DNA from: an uncultured Bacteroidota bacterium
GTDB lineage: Bacteria; Bacteroidota; Bacteroidia; UKL13-3
Length of the DNA stretch: 15,413 nt
Direction of reading: 5' to 3'
Assembly (NCBI GenBank): GCA_903888395.1
Contig: CAISTO010000118.1
Location: 1 to 15,413, forward strand
A program made the translations under genes and the position numbers. Positions 1 to 7,998 of the stretch are shown one piece after another (position 1 is the stretch's first letter; each line of letters begins with the position of its first letter). The notes beneath the pieces were generated by a model. That model saw only the letters and a program-made list of their open reading frames with translations, searched no databases and had not been told where the DNA came from.

Positions 1-2661
1 ATTTTTAAGCATATTATCTAACTTATCGGAAGTGCCATTTTCAATAGCAGTTACTTCATTTCTTATTGAAATCATGGCATCACAAAAACGATCTAATTCA
101 TGTTTAGCTTCGCTTTCAGTAGGCTCTATCATTACAGTTCCAGCAACTGGAAATGAAATAGTAGGCGCATGAAAACCATAATCCATTAAACGTTTTGCTA
201 TGTCGCCAACTTCTACTCCTGAAGCTTGTTTGAACACGCGAGTATCTAAAATCATTTCGTGTGCACATCTTCCTTTTGAACCTACATATAGAATTTGGTA
301 ATGTTTTTCTAAACGTGCTTTGATGTAATTGGCATTTAAAATAGCATATTTAGTTGCATTTTCTAAACCCTCAGTTCCCATCATTCTAATGTATGCATAT
401 GATATTAATAGAATAGAAGCGCTACCCCAAGGTGCTGCACTTACTGCGTGCATTGATTGGTTTCCACCATCCATATCTACTACTGCATGTCCTGGTAAAA
501 AAGGAACTAAATGAGCGCCCACACCAATTGGTCCCATTCCCGGTCCACCGCCACCATGTGGAATACAGAAAGTTTTATGTAAATTTAAATGACAAACATC
601 TGCACCAATAGCAGCCGGACTTGTTAATCCAACTTGCGCATTCATGTTAGCACCATCCATATAAACTTGTCCGCCATTTTCATGAATAATACCACAAATA
701 TCAATGATACCTTCTTCAAAAACACCATAAGTAGAAGGATAAGTAACCATTAAACAAGCTAAATTATCTTTGTGTTCAATGGCTTTTGCCCTAATATCTT
801 CAATGTCGATATAACCGTTTTCTAAAGTTTTGGTAACAATTACTTTCATACCAGCCATAATTGCACTTGCAGGATTTGTTCCATGTGCCGATGATGGAAT
901 CAAAGCAATATTTCTATGCGATTCACCTTTTGCTTTAAAATATTCTCTTATGGTCATTAAGCCCGCATACTCGCCTTGTGCGCCAGCATTTGGTTGTAAT
1001 GAAATACCAGCAAAACCTGTTACTTGTTTCAAATATTCCGATAATTCATTAAATATTTGAGTATAACCAGCTGCTTGGTTTCTAGGAATAAATGGATGTA
1101 AAACACTGAATCCAGCATAAGTTACCGGAATCATTTCGGCTGTTGCATTTAATTTCATGGTGCAACTTCCTAAAGCTATCATGCTTTCGCAAAGCGATAA
1201 ATCTTTTGATTCTAATAATTTAATATAACGTAACATTTCATGCTCGCTGTGGTGTGAATTAAACACAGGGTGTGTCATAAAATCAGAGGTACGAGCAAAC
1301 GATGAATCAAAGTTAAACGATGAATGATTCAATGAAATATTTTTGCCAGTTAGGCAATTTAATAATTCAGTAATTCCTTCTAAAGTATGCGTTTCATCTA
1401 TTGAAATTGAAATGTGTTGATCGTTAATTTTATTAATATTGATTTCAGCATTTACACAAGTAGCTATTGCAGCGTTAGCATTGCCAACGGCAACAGTAAT
1501 GGTATCGAAATAATTTTTATTTACTACAGCATGACCATTTTCGTTCAAGGCATTTGCCAATGTTTTGGTTAAACCATGTACTCTTCCAGCTATATTTTTT
1601 AAGCCATCAGGACCATGATAAACGCCATACATACTAGCCATAATCGACAATAATACCTGTGCGGTACAAATATTTGAAGTTGCTTTTTCACGTTTTATAT
1701 GTTGCTCACGCGTTTGTAACGCCATACGTAAAGCCGAATTTCCTTGGCTATCAATTGAAATACCAATTAATCTACCTGGCATCTGACGTTTGTATGCATC
1801 TTTAGTGGCAAAGAAACCAGCATGTGGTCCACCGTAACCCATTGGAACACCAAAACGTTGAGAAGAACCAACTACTACATCGGCACCCCATTCGCCTGGA
1901 GGCGTTAATAAAGTTAAGCTTAAAATATCGGCAGCAACGGCCACTAAAATGTTATTTTCTTTGGCATTTGCCATGAATTTACTGTAGTCAAATATTTCAC
2001 CATTTGAAGCAGGATATTGAATCATTGCACCAAAATATGTATTGTCTAATTGAGCAGTTTCGTGGCTACCAATTACTATTTCAATACCAGTAGGTTCCGC
2101 TCTTGTAATTAATACGTCAATGGTTTGTTTGAAGCAAAGTTCAGAAACGAAAAATTTATTTGCATTTTCATTTTTACATTCAGCATGCATTAGGCTCATG
2201 GCTTCTGCTGCTGCAGTTGCTTCATCTAATAAACTGGCATTTGCTATTTCCATGCCGGTTAAGTCAATGATCATCGTTTGGTAATTTAACAATGCTTCTA
2301 ATCTACCTTGGGCTATTTCTGGTTGGTAAGGAGTGTAGGCAGTGTACCAATTTGGATTTTCGAAAATGTTACGTAAAACCACATTGGGTGTATGAGTTCC
2401 ATAATAACCCTGACCAATAAAGTTTTTATAAATTTTATTGTTTTCAGAAATTGCTTTTAACATGCTTAACAATTCCATTTCTGTTAATGCCGCTGGCAAT
2501 TTCATGCGTTCTTTTAAGCGAATATGTGCCGGAATTGTTTCGTCTATTAATTGATCAATTGAACCAACACCAATGGTTTTAAGCATTGATTCTGTGTCTT
2601 TTCTCATTGGCGAATTATGGCGATAAACAAATTCGTCTTTATGGTTTGTTTTTATTTGCAT
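1..2661 (-). CDS. gcvP: Glycine dehydrogenase (decarboxylating), P-protein of the glycine cleavage system; 3' end beyond the window
   Basis: PLP-dependent P-protein: it decarboxylates glycine and passes the aminomethyl group to the lipoyl arm of GcvH in the cytosol. I translated this strand by hand. From the ATG at 2661 the frame stays open for 887 codons to the window edge. Family members have about 950-960 residues, so roughly 70 C-terminal residues are missing because of the window, not a mutation. Family-typical blocks seen in order include ENPNWYTAYTPYQPE, LLDEATAAAEAM, RFGVPMGYGGPHAGFF, LGSCTMKLNA, SSAHGTNPASA and the PLP site NLHKTFCIPHGGGGPG. The Schiff-base lysine is K696 (codon 574-576). 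It is a single-chain P-protein, not the split gcvPA/gcvPB form. Residues 14-18 read RHNSP where the family usually has RHIGP. gcvT and gcvH are not in the window. The gene appears monocistronic, with its own putative promoter just upstream and the secG terminator beyond that. Confidence 0.97.
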   Translation of the reverse strand, partial: MQIKTNHKDEFVYRHNSPMRKDTESMLKTIGVGSIDQLIDETIPAHIRLKERMKLPAALTEMELLSMLKAISENNKIYKNFIGQGYYGTHTPNVVLRNIFENPNWYTAYTPYQPEIAQGRLEALLNYQTMIIDLTGMEIANASLLDEATAAAEAMSLMHAECKNENANKFFVSELCFKQTIDVLITRAEPTGIEIVIGSHETAQLDNTYFGAMIQYPASNGEIFDYSKFMANAKENNILVAVAADILSLTLLTPPGEWGADVVVGSSQRFGVPMGYGGPHAGFFATKDAYKRQMPGRLIGISIDSQGNSALRMALQTREQHIKREKATSNICTAQVLLSIMASMYGVYHGPDGLKNIAGRVHGLTKTLANALNENGHAVVNKNYFDTITVAVGNANAAIATCVNAEININKINDQHISISIDETHTLEGITELLNCLTGKNISLNHSSFNFDSSFARTSDFMTHPVFNSHHSEHEMLRYIKLLESKDLSLCESMIALGSCTMKLNATAEMIPVTYAGFSVLHPFIPRNQAAGYTQIFNELSEYLKQVTGFAGISLQPNAGAQGEYAGLMTIREYFKAKGESHRNIALIPSSAHGTNPASAIMAGMKVIVTKTLENGYIDIEDIRAKAIEHKDNLACLMVTYPSTYGVFEEGIIDICGIIHENGGQVYMDGANMNAQVGLTSPAAIGADVCHLNLHKTFCIPHGGGGPGMGPIGVGAHLVPFLPGHAVVDMDGGNQSMHAVSAAPWGSASILLISYAYIRMMGTEGLENATKYAILNANYIKARLEKHYQILYVGSKGRCAHEMILDTRVFKQASGVEVGDIAKRLMDYGFHAPTISFPVAGTVMIEPTESEAKHELDRFCDAMISIRNEVTAIENGTSDKLDNMLKN

Positions 2662-2685
2662 GTGAATGTTTTTAAAATTTTTTGT

Positions 2686-2693
2686 CAAATGTA
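2686..2693 (-). promoter_or_regulatory. Putative -7 promoter box of gcvP
   Basis: Read on the minus strand, TACATTTG is an exact match to the Bacteroidota -7 consensus TAnnTTTG and lies 24 bases before the gcvP ATG, giving a predicted leader of about 20 bases. No good TTG/TTTG is present at the usual 19-21 base spacing; the best is a TTTA at about 23. In DNA this AT-rich an exact box arises by chance about once per 1.5 kb per strand, so this is suggestive only. Confidence 0.4.
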
Positions 2694-2742
2694 CTTTTTA
2701 CTATGTAAATATATAAATGATTAAGGTCAAAAATTTTTACAT

Positions 2743-2778
2743 AAAAAAACCTGTTTCAATTTAATTGAAACAGGTTTT
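2743..2778 (-). terminator. Rho-independent terminator downstream of secG
   Basis: Perfect inverted repeat centred on 2762 (arms 2746-2761 and 2763-2778, core CCTGTTTCAATT with its complement), followed on the minus strand by a run of seven T (2749-2743). It begins about 20 bases past the secG stop codon. It ends the lptE-to-secG operon and insulates gcvP, which lies on the same strand downstream. On the plus strand the T-run is only four bases, so the signal is mainly for the minus strand. Confidence 0.85.
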
Positions 2779-2797
2779 AAAATATTATTTTTTAAAA

Positions 2798-3148
2798 TTA
2801 TGGTTTTACGTTTCCGTTTGAATCAGTTACTGTAGCGGCCGATGCAGGAGGAGGAGTTGCAGGCATTGCTGTAGTTCCTTCTATATTATCTTTTATTCTA
2901 CTTTCAGTTCCAGTAACTTCTTGTTCACCACTCGGACGAGCAAAGTTGGAAGCTAAACTTAAAACGATTAACGCAATGGCTAATATCCAAGTAGCTTTTT
3001 CTACCACATCCGTACTTCTATTAGCACCCATAATTTGGTTTGGAGCTGAAAAATTTGCAGCAATTCCGCCACCTTTAGGATTTTGAATTAAAACTACTAA
3101 AGTAAGTAGTACGCAAACGATAATGATTAGGATTAGAAAAAATATCAT
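2798..3148 (-). CDS. secG: Preprotein translocase subunit SecG
   Basis: Small accessory subunit of the SecYEG translocon in the inner membrane. The 116-residue product has two hydrophobic segments (about residues 2-20 and 53-67) joined by a glycine-rich loop with the family motif IQNPKGGGIA (21-30). This is followed by PNQIMGANRSTDVVEKATW (36-54), which is typical of Bacteroidota SecG. The tail after residue 70 is hydrophilic and rich in Pro, Ala and Thr, so it is probably disordered. It starts four bases after the stop codon of the upstream 622-residue protein gene, so the two are almost certainly co-transcribed and perhaps translationally coupled. A strong terminator follows. Confidence 0.95.
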   Translation of the reverse strand: MIFFLILIIIVCVLLTLVVLIQNPKGGGIAANFSAPNQIMGANRSTDVVEKATWILAIALIVLSLASNFARPSGEQEVTGTESRIKDNIEGTTAMPATPPPASAATVTDSNGNVKP

Positions 3149-3152
3149 AGTT

Positions 3153-5021
3153 TTAGTTAATGTTGTGTTCGGTTTTTATTTTATTTATTAGGGCTGCAAA
3201 ATAAGCATTTTTATGTGGATATATCAAACATAATTTTTCATAAGTTAAAATTGATTTTTTTATCAATCCTTGTTTTAAATAAATCCTTGCTAATGTTTCA
3301 CTTACAATTTCATCTTTTTCCTCTGCACTGTTTTTTGCAACAGTTGCTGGATTAAAAAACTCAGTTTTTGGTCGAGAAATACTTGGATTTTCTCGCATAA
3401 ATTTGTCTAAAATGTTATCAATTTCATTTTTTGAGGTATCACTTTTAACATTTATTGTTTCATTTGTTGGAAGTGATTCTATTTCCTTAGCTGGTAAAGG
3501 AATATAAACCGATGAAAACGAATTTTCAAATAAATTATTATCTATTGTATAATTATTAAAATCTACTTCTATTTCACTTTCATCAGAATCCGCTATGGTA
3601 GGTTTGGTTTCAAAATGGCTATTAAACAAAGGATCAAAAACAGGAGTTTCATAATTAGGTATTAAACCTTCTTTTTTATCATATATAATATACGATTTTT
3701 CTTCCTCCACCTCAATTGCCTTTAAAGCTTCAAAATCTGGTAATATTGATGCCACTTCAGCGGAGTAATTATTTTGGGTTTCTACTATTGAATCAGAAAT
3801 ATTGTTTTCTTGTTCAATAGGAATAGCATGATCATGTGCTGTTTCAATTCCACTAATAATATTTTTATTTAAATCGTTCTCCGCTTTTAATTTTATAATT
3901 TGCTTAATTTTAGCTACAAAATCAGCGTCTTCATAATAGGTTATCTCTTGTGGTTGAGCTATTTCAGCAATTTCAACCACCGATTCTTTTTTGTTTACTT
4001 TAAGCCATTCAAAAAAGTTCAAATTAGATGCTTCAATAGTTGCTTCGGCATTGGCCTTTTCTGTGGCTAAAACTAATTCTTCAATTGTCTCAAAATTAGT
4101 ATTAACCGTTGTTGCCATTGGTGTATTTATGTTTTCTAATTCAATGGCTAAAATATTTTCAAGTGAAATAGGATTGCTTTCAATTGTTATTTCTGAATTA
4201 GTTAAAACAAGCTCCATATTATCTGTTGCAAAACCCTCCTCAATGGTTATATCTTCAATAATTGGTGCTGGTTCTTCCATGTTTTCAGTATTTTCCGCTT
4301 CCATTTCAGGAGTAGAAATACTCGTACTATTTGGTAAAACCGATTGAGTAATAGTTTCTATATGTTGATCATCGGCAAATAAACTGGTTTCATCAAAATC
4401 AGGAAGAAATGTTTCAGCTAAATTTAAATCTATTTCAGCATTAATTCCAATATCATTCTCAACTGTTTCTTCAATATTTACAGTCTCAATGGCAGGAATT
4501 TCAGGCACTATGTTTTCTAAAACGGGTGCTGTATAGTCAAAATGATTACTTTCACTTTCAAAATTTTCTGTTACTAATTCAGTATTATTTTCTGGTAAAT
4601 TTTCAGTTTCTATGTAAATTTCTAATAAAGGAATTTCATTATTTGAAAGAATATTTTGTGCTTCAATGAGTAATGCTTCTTGCTCTAATTTTTCTGGATC
4701 AATTTCCGTTGGGGAAACTTCTTCAGCTTTTATCTCATCTGAAACATGCATCATTGAATTTTCTTCTTCACTGTCATCACTATCTTCTGATATATTATTT
4801 AAATAGTAATTTAAAACTTCTCTATTCGCAACGGAAAGTGCAGTTGTTTTTAACTGTTTTTCGTATTCGTAATGATGGGTATTTAAAAGTGCTTTCGCCA
4901 ATAAAATTTGAGCAGTACTAAAATATGGATAATCAGCCACGATTTTTTTTAACGTGTCAATATGTTCATTACCCAGTTTTGCTGGATTAATAATCAAATC
5001 GGTAAATTCGGCTTTGTTCAC
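3153..5021 (-). CDS. Conserved Bacteroidota protein of unknown function between lptE and secG (acidic, largely disordered, TPR-like C-terminus)
   Basis: 622 residues with no established function. The start is GTG at 5021: an in-frame TAA lies two codons upstream, and the first internal ATG is about 90 codons in, after a clearly conserved N-terminus. Residues 1-75 look folded and helical (IVADYPYFSTAQILLAKAL). Residues 80-535 are strongly acidic, rich in Glu, Asn, Ile and Thr, and probably disordered, with one short island NFFEWLKVNKK (335-345). Residues 536-620 look conserved and helical, with FFNPATVAK (555-563) and a TPR-like pair ETLARIYLKQG / YEKLCLIYPHKNAYFAALI. No signal peptide or membrane helix is visible, so it is probably cytosolic. 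From general knowledge, proteins of this layout sit between lptE and secG in many Bacteroidota. That could mean a scaffold role near the envelope machinery, but this is inference. The length of the acidic middle is poorly constrained. Confidence 0.85.
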   Translation of the reverse strand: MNKAEFTDLIINPAKLGNEHIDTLKKIVADYPYFSTAQILLAKALLNTHHYEYEKQLKTTALSVANREVLNYYLNNISEDSDDSEEENSMMHVSDEIKAEEVSPTEIDPEKLEQEALLIEAQNILSNNEIPLLEIYIETENLPENNTELVTENFESESNHFDYTAPVLENIVPEIPAIETVNIEETVENDIGINAEIDLNLAETFLPDFDETSLFADDQHIETITQSVLPNSTSISTPEMEAENTENMEEPAPIIEDITIEEGFATDNMELVLTNSEITIESNPISLENILAIELENINTPMATTVNTNFETIEELVLATEKANAEATIEASNLNFFEWLKVNKKESVVEIAEIAQPQEITYYEDADFVAKIKQIIKLKAENDLNKNIISGIETAHDHAIPIEQENNISDSIVETQNNYSAEVASILPDFEALKAIEVEEEKSYIIYDKKEGLIPNYETPVFDPLFNSHFETKPTIADSDESEIEVDFNNYTIDNNLFENSFSSVYIPLPAKEIESLPTNETINVKSDTSKNEIDNILDKFMRENPSISRPKTEFFNPATVAKNSAEEKDEIVSETLARIYLKQGLIKKSILTYEKLCLIYPHKNAYFAALINKIKTEHNIN

Positions 5022-5111
5022 TAATTATACTTTCAATTTTTAACCGTAGCAAAATAGTATTTTTTTTAATAAAAAATATTGTTGCTGATTTTTAATTCAT
5101 TACTTTAAAAT

Positions 5112-5615
5112 TTACCAATTAATAAAAGCCGCGTTGAATATATCTTGAACTAACATATCAACCACTTTACCAGACAATTCGGCTTCACGAGCTTGGAAAT
5201 TATCTGTGGCATTAAAATCAATATTGTTTGAAAATGTTTTGGTGAAATTTTTATCTGTTGCTTTTTTATTTTCAAAAACTATTTCCATAGATATGGTTAA
5301 TCTATTTAAAGCATTGGTTTGATCCCCTTGAATTGCAGCTGGTTTTAATTCATAACTTAATATTTTTCCGGTAAATGATAGATCTGCATCAGTTGTAATT
5401 AACTTTAATGGCGTTTCATTAACAAACTTTTGCTTTAATTTTTCTGATATATTTTGACTTAATAATGGGTTTACAATACTGGCCACATTGCTAATATATG
5501 CTACTGATACTGTACTTGCATCTGGCGGAACACTAGCTCCTGTGTGGCTATAAACTCCACAAGCACTCAGCAAAATATTTGAACATAAAATAGAAATTAC
5601 TACTAATTTTTTCAT
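5112..5615 (-). CDS. lptE: LptE family LPS-assembly lipoprotein
   Basis: Outer-membrane lipoprotein that plugs and helps assemble the LptD barrel, which places LPS in the outer leaflet. The 167-residue product has a lipoprotein signal peptide (MKKLVVISILCSNILLSAC) with lipobox LSAC and lipidated Cys19. The mature part matches the Bacteroidota LptE pattern: GVYSHTGASVPPD after the Cys, then VNPLLSQNISEKLKQKF, LSFTGKILSYELKPAAI, NRLTISMEIVFEN and the C-terminal DIFNAAFINW. Residue +2 is Gly. It is first in the operon, 90 bases before the start of the 622-residue protein gene. In many Bacteroidota a sigma-54-type regulator gene precedes lptE; here a divergent aminotransferase gene takes that place. 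Confidence 0.92.
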   Translation of the reverse strand: MKKLVVISILCSNILLSACGVYSHTGASVPPDASTVSVAYISNVASIVNPLLSQNISEKLKQKFVNETPLKLITTDADLSFTGKILSYELKPAAIQGDQTNALNRLTISMEIVFENKKATDKNFTKTFSNNIDFNATDNFQAREAELSGKVVDMLVQDIFNAAFINW

Positions 5616-5619
5616 GTTG

Positions 5620-5627
5620 CAAAGCTA
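5620..5627 (-). promoter_or_regulatory. Putative -7 promoter box of lptE, very close to the start codon
   Basis: On the minus strand TAGCTTTG matches TAnnTTTG exactly and ends only four bases before the lptE ATG, so a transcript from it would be leaderless or nearly so. No convincing -33 TTTG is present; the nearest TTG is 25 bases upstream. It lies in the 172-base divergent gap shared with the aminotransferase gene, in which I see no good promoter for the plus strand. Confidence 0.3.
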
Positions 5628-5787
5628 AAAATCTTTATGGAAATTCATCATTCAATTATTATGAGTCATTAAAAATCAATAATTCCGAAATTCCCAAAAA
5701 AGATACAACCAACAATGTTTGCTTATTTTTATCAGAAACAACCTATGAATAAAAAGTTATTTTCGCCCCTTTGTTATCCAAATTACT

Positions 5788-6981
5788 ATGATAAAACTAG
5801 CAAATAGATTAAACACCATTGTAGAGTCAAACACTTTACGTATGTCTAAGTTAAGTCGCGAGCTACAAGCGCAAGGTAAAGATGTAATTAATTTAAGTTT
5901 AGGTGAGCCCGATTTTCAAACTCCTCAACATATAAAAGATGCTGCAAAAAAAGCCATAGATGACGGTTATACATTTTATACTCCAGTAGTTGGATACTTA
6001 GATTTGCGTCAAGCAATCAGCGATAAATTTAAAAATGAAAATGGTTTGTTTTATCCCGCTGATCAAATTGTGGTTTCTACTGGTGCTAAACAAGCAATTA
6101 TAAATGTACTGCTAAGTCTTTTAAATCCAGGTGATGAAGTAATTATTCCAACTCCTTTTTGGGTAAGTTATTCCGAAATGGTAAAAATAAGTGAAGGTGT
6201 TCCCGTTTATGTTTATAGTAATGTATCGCAAGATTATAAAGCAACAGCTGCACAAATTGAAGCTGCCATTACTCCAAAAACTAAAGTATTTATTTTTTCT
6301 TCGCCTTGTAATCCCACAGGTTCTGTTTTTAGTAAAGAGGAATTGTTTGCCATTGCTAAAATGTTTGAAAAATATCCCGATATTTATATAGTTTCTGATG
6401 AAATTTATGAGCATATTAATTTTATTGGTAAGCATGAAAGTATTGGCCAATTTGATTTTATAAAAGACAGAGTGATTACCATAAATGGTGTTAGTAAAGG
6501 CTTTGCTATGACAGGTTGGAGACTTGGTTATATTGGCGCTCCCAAAGAAATTGCGCAAGCATGCGAAAAACTACAAGGGCAATTTACCAGTGGCGCTAAT
6601 TCCATTGCACAGCGTGCAGCATTAGCAGCTTTGCAAAGCGATTTAACTCCAACTTTTGAAATGAAAAAAGCATTTCAAAGAAGAAGAGATTTAGTATTGG
6701 GATTAATGAAAGAAATTGATGGTTTTAAACTAAATATTCCTGAAGGTGCCTTTTATGTTTTTCCCGATGTGAGCAGTTATTTTGGTAAAAGTAATGGAAC
6801 TATAACCATCAATAATTGTGAAGATTTATGCATGTATATTTTACACAATGCCAATGTAAGTATTGTTGGTGGCGACAGTTTTGGCGCTCCTGAATGTGTA
6901 AGATTTAGCTATGCTACAAGTGACGATAAATTAATAGAAGCAATTAGAAGAATAAAAGAAGTTTTACAAAATTTAAAATAA
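5788..6981 (+). CDS. PLP-dependent class I/II aminotransferase, aspartate aminotransferase-like (aspC/aatA type, subgroup Ib)
   Basis: Cytosolic fold-type I aminotransferase, most likely transferring the amino group between aspartate and 2-oxoglutarate. Its 397 residues match the usual length of about 390-400. Motifs in order: LSLGEPDF (36-43), STGAKQAI (97-104), PGDEVIIPTPFWVSY, SSPCNPTG with Asn175, VSDEIY with Asp204 (pyridine nitrogen), and GVSKGFAMTGWRLGY with the PLP lysine Lys237 (codon 6496-6498). Near the C-terminus VRFSYATS supplies the substrate-carboxylate arginine. The PFWVSY and CNPTG variants fit bacterial AAT Ib enzymes, but substrate range cannot be told from sequence; related enzymes also act on aromatic amino acids or prephenate. 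It opens an apparent two-gene operon, with rfaE1 18 bases downstream. Confidence 0.93.
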   Translation: MIKLANRLNTIVESNTLRMSKLSRELQAQGKDVINLSLGEPDFQTPQHIKDAAKKAIDDGYTFYTPVVGYLDLRQAISDKFKNENGLFYPADQIVVSTGAKQAIINVLLSLLNPGDEVIIPTPFWVSYSEMVKISEGVPVYVYSNVSQDYKATAAQIEAAITPKTKVFIFSSPCNPTGSVFSKEELFAIAKMFEKYPDIYIVSDEIYEHINFIGKHESIGQFDFIKDRVITINGVSKGFAMTGWRLGYIGAPKEIAQACEKLQGQFTSGANSIAQRAALAALQSDLTPTFEMKKAFQRRRDLVLGLMKEIDGFKLNIPEGAFYVFPDVSSYFGKSNGTITINNCEDLCMYILHNANVSIVGGDSFGAPECVRFSYATSDDKLIEAIRRIKEVLQNLK

Positions 6982-6999
6982 TATCTTATTTTTAACCCA

Positions 7000-7989
7000 A
7001 TGAATACTCAAAATAATTTAATTAATCAGTTTGAAAACATACCAGTTTTAGTCATTGGCGATGTAATGATTGATGCGTATCTGTTTGGAAATGTAGAAAG
7101 AATTTCGCCTGAGGCTCCAGTGCCAATTGTAGCTGTTAATAAAAAAGAAAATAGGTTGGGTGGCGCTGCCAATGTAGCTTTAAACTTGGTGGCTTTAGGA
7201 GCTAAACCAATTCTTTGTTCTGTAATTGGAAACGATTTGGAAGGAAATGATTTACTTAATTTATTGAATGAAAATAATATTGATGCAAGTGGTATTGTTA
7301 AAAGTAACGATAGAATTACAACTACAAAAACCAGGGTTATCAGTCAAAATCATCAAATGATTAGGATTGACAACGAAGATGCTGCAAATTTAAATCACGC
7401 ACAAACTTCTTTGTTAATTGATAAAATAAAAGAGTTATTGCCTAAGGCAAAAATTGTAATTTTTGAAGATTACGATAAAGGTGTGATTACCGAAAAACTA
7501 ATAGATGAAATAACGAAAGCTGCTAATGAATTAGGCATTCCCACAGTGGTTGATCCTAAAAAAAGAAATTTCAGTTTTTATAAAAATGTTACTTTATTTA
7601 AACCCAATTTAAAAGAATTACGTGAAGGTACTAAACACGATTTTTCATTACAAAACAAAGAAGAATTTGAACAAATTTGCAATAATTTAATTGCTAAAAT
7701 GAATATCAAATACTTGTTTGTAACTTTAAGCGAAAACGGTGTAATGATTACCAACGGAACAGACTTTACCTATATTCCTGCTCATATTCGTAAAATTGCG
7801 GATGTTAGCGGAGCTGGCGACACTGTTATAAGCGTTGCTTCTTTATGTTTAGCATTAAATATTCCAATCAATCAAATAGCCACCATTTCAAATTTAGCAG
7901 GCGGATTAGTTTGCGAGGAAGTGGGAGTTATTCCTATTAATCGCATCAAATTAGCGGAAGAATTAAACGAAATTGGAATCAGTTTATAG
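7000..7989 (+). CDS. rfaE1: D-glycero-beta-D-manno-heptose-7-phosphate kinase (HldE domain I type)
   Basis: PfkB/ribokinase-family kinase that phosphorylates D-glycero-D-manno-heptose 7-phosphate at C1, a step towards ADP-heptose for the LPS inner core. 329 residues. Typical features are VIGDVMIDAYLFGNVERISPEAPVP split as GDVMIDAYLFG (20-30) and ERISPEAPVP (33-42), the glycine-rich RLGGAANVALNL (52-63), FEDYDKGV (155-162), VDPKKRN (184-190) and the PfkB signature with anion-hole and catalytic residues GAGD (271-274, Asp274 the likely base). Only the kinase domain is present. The nucleotidylyltransferase half (rfaE2) is not fused and not in the window, as is usual when hldA and hldC are separate. 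It follows the aminotransferase gene by 18 bases and ends nine bases from the convergent recG stop. Confidence 0.94.
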   Translation: MNTQNNLINQFENIPVLVIGDVMIDAYLFGNVERISPEAPVPIVAVNKKENRLGGAANVALNLVALGAKPILCSVIGNDLEGNDLLNLLNENNIDASGIVKSNDRITTTKTRVISQNHQMIRIDNEDAANLNHAQTSLLIDKIKELLPKAKIVIFEDYDKGVITEKLIDEITKAANELGIPTVVDPKKRNFSFYKNVTLFKPNLKELREGTKHDFSLQNKEEFEQICNNLIAKMNIKYLFVTLSENGVMITNGTDFTYIPAHIRKIADVSGAGDTVISVASLCLALNIPINQIATISNLAGGLVCEEVGVIPINRIKLAEELNEIGISL

Positions 7990-7998
7990 TTTTTTCAA

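Noticed and set aside
329..1060. Two short open frames on the plus strand at 329-514 and 830-1060
   Set aside because: Both lie antisense within gcvP, whose translation is continuous and conserved there.
3991..4347. 118-codon open frame on the plus strand inside the 622-residue protein gene
   Set aside because: It is antisense to a conserved gene; its Ser/Val-rich product mirrors the Glu/Asn/Thr codons of the sense strand and has no promoter or recognisable domain.
5714..5772. Promoter for the aminotransferase operon (AATGTTTG at 5714, TATTTTCG at 5758, TTTG at 5769)
   Set aside because: Each box has a mismatch or lacks a -33 partner at correct spacing, so no plus-strand promoter can be assigned with confidence.
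6121..6558. 145-codon open frame on the minus strand inside the aminotransferase gene
   Set aside because: Antisense shadow of a well-conserved enzyme; low-complexity Phe/Asn/Ile-rich product with no family signature.
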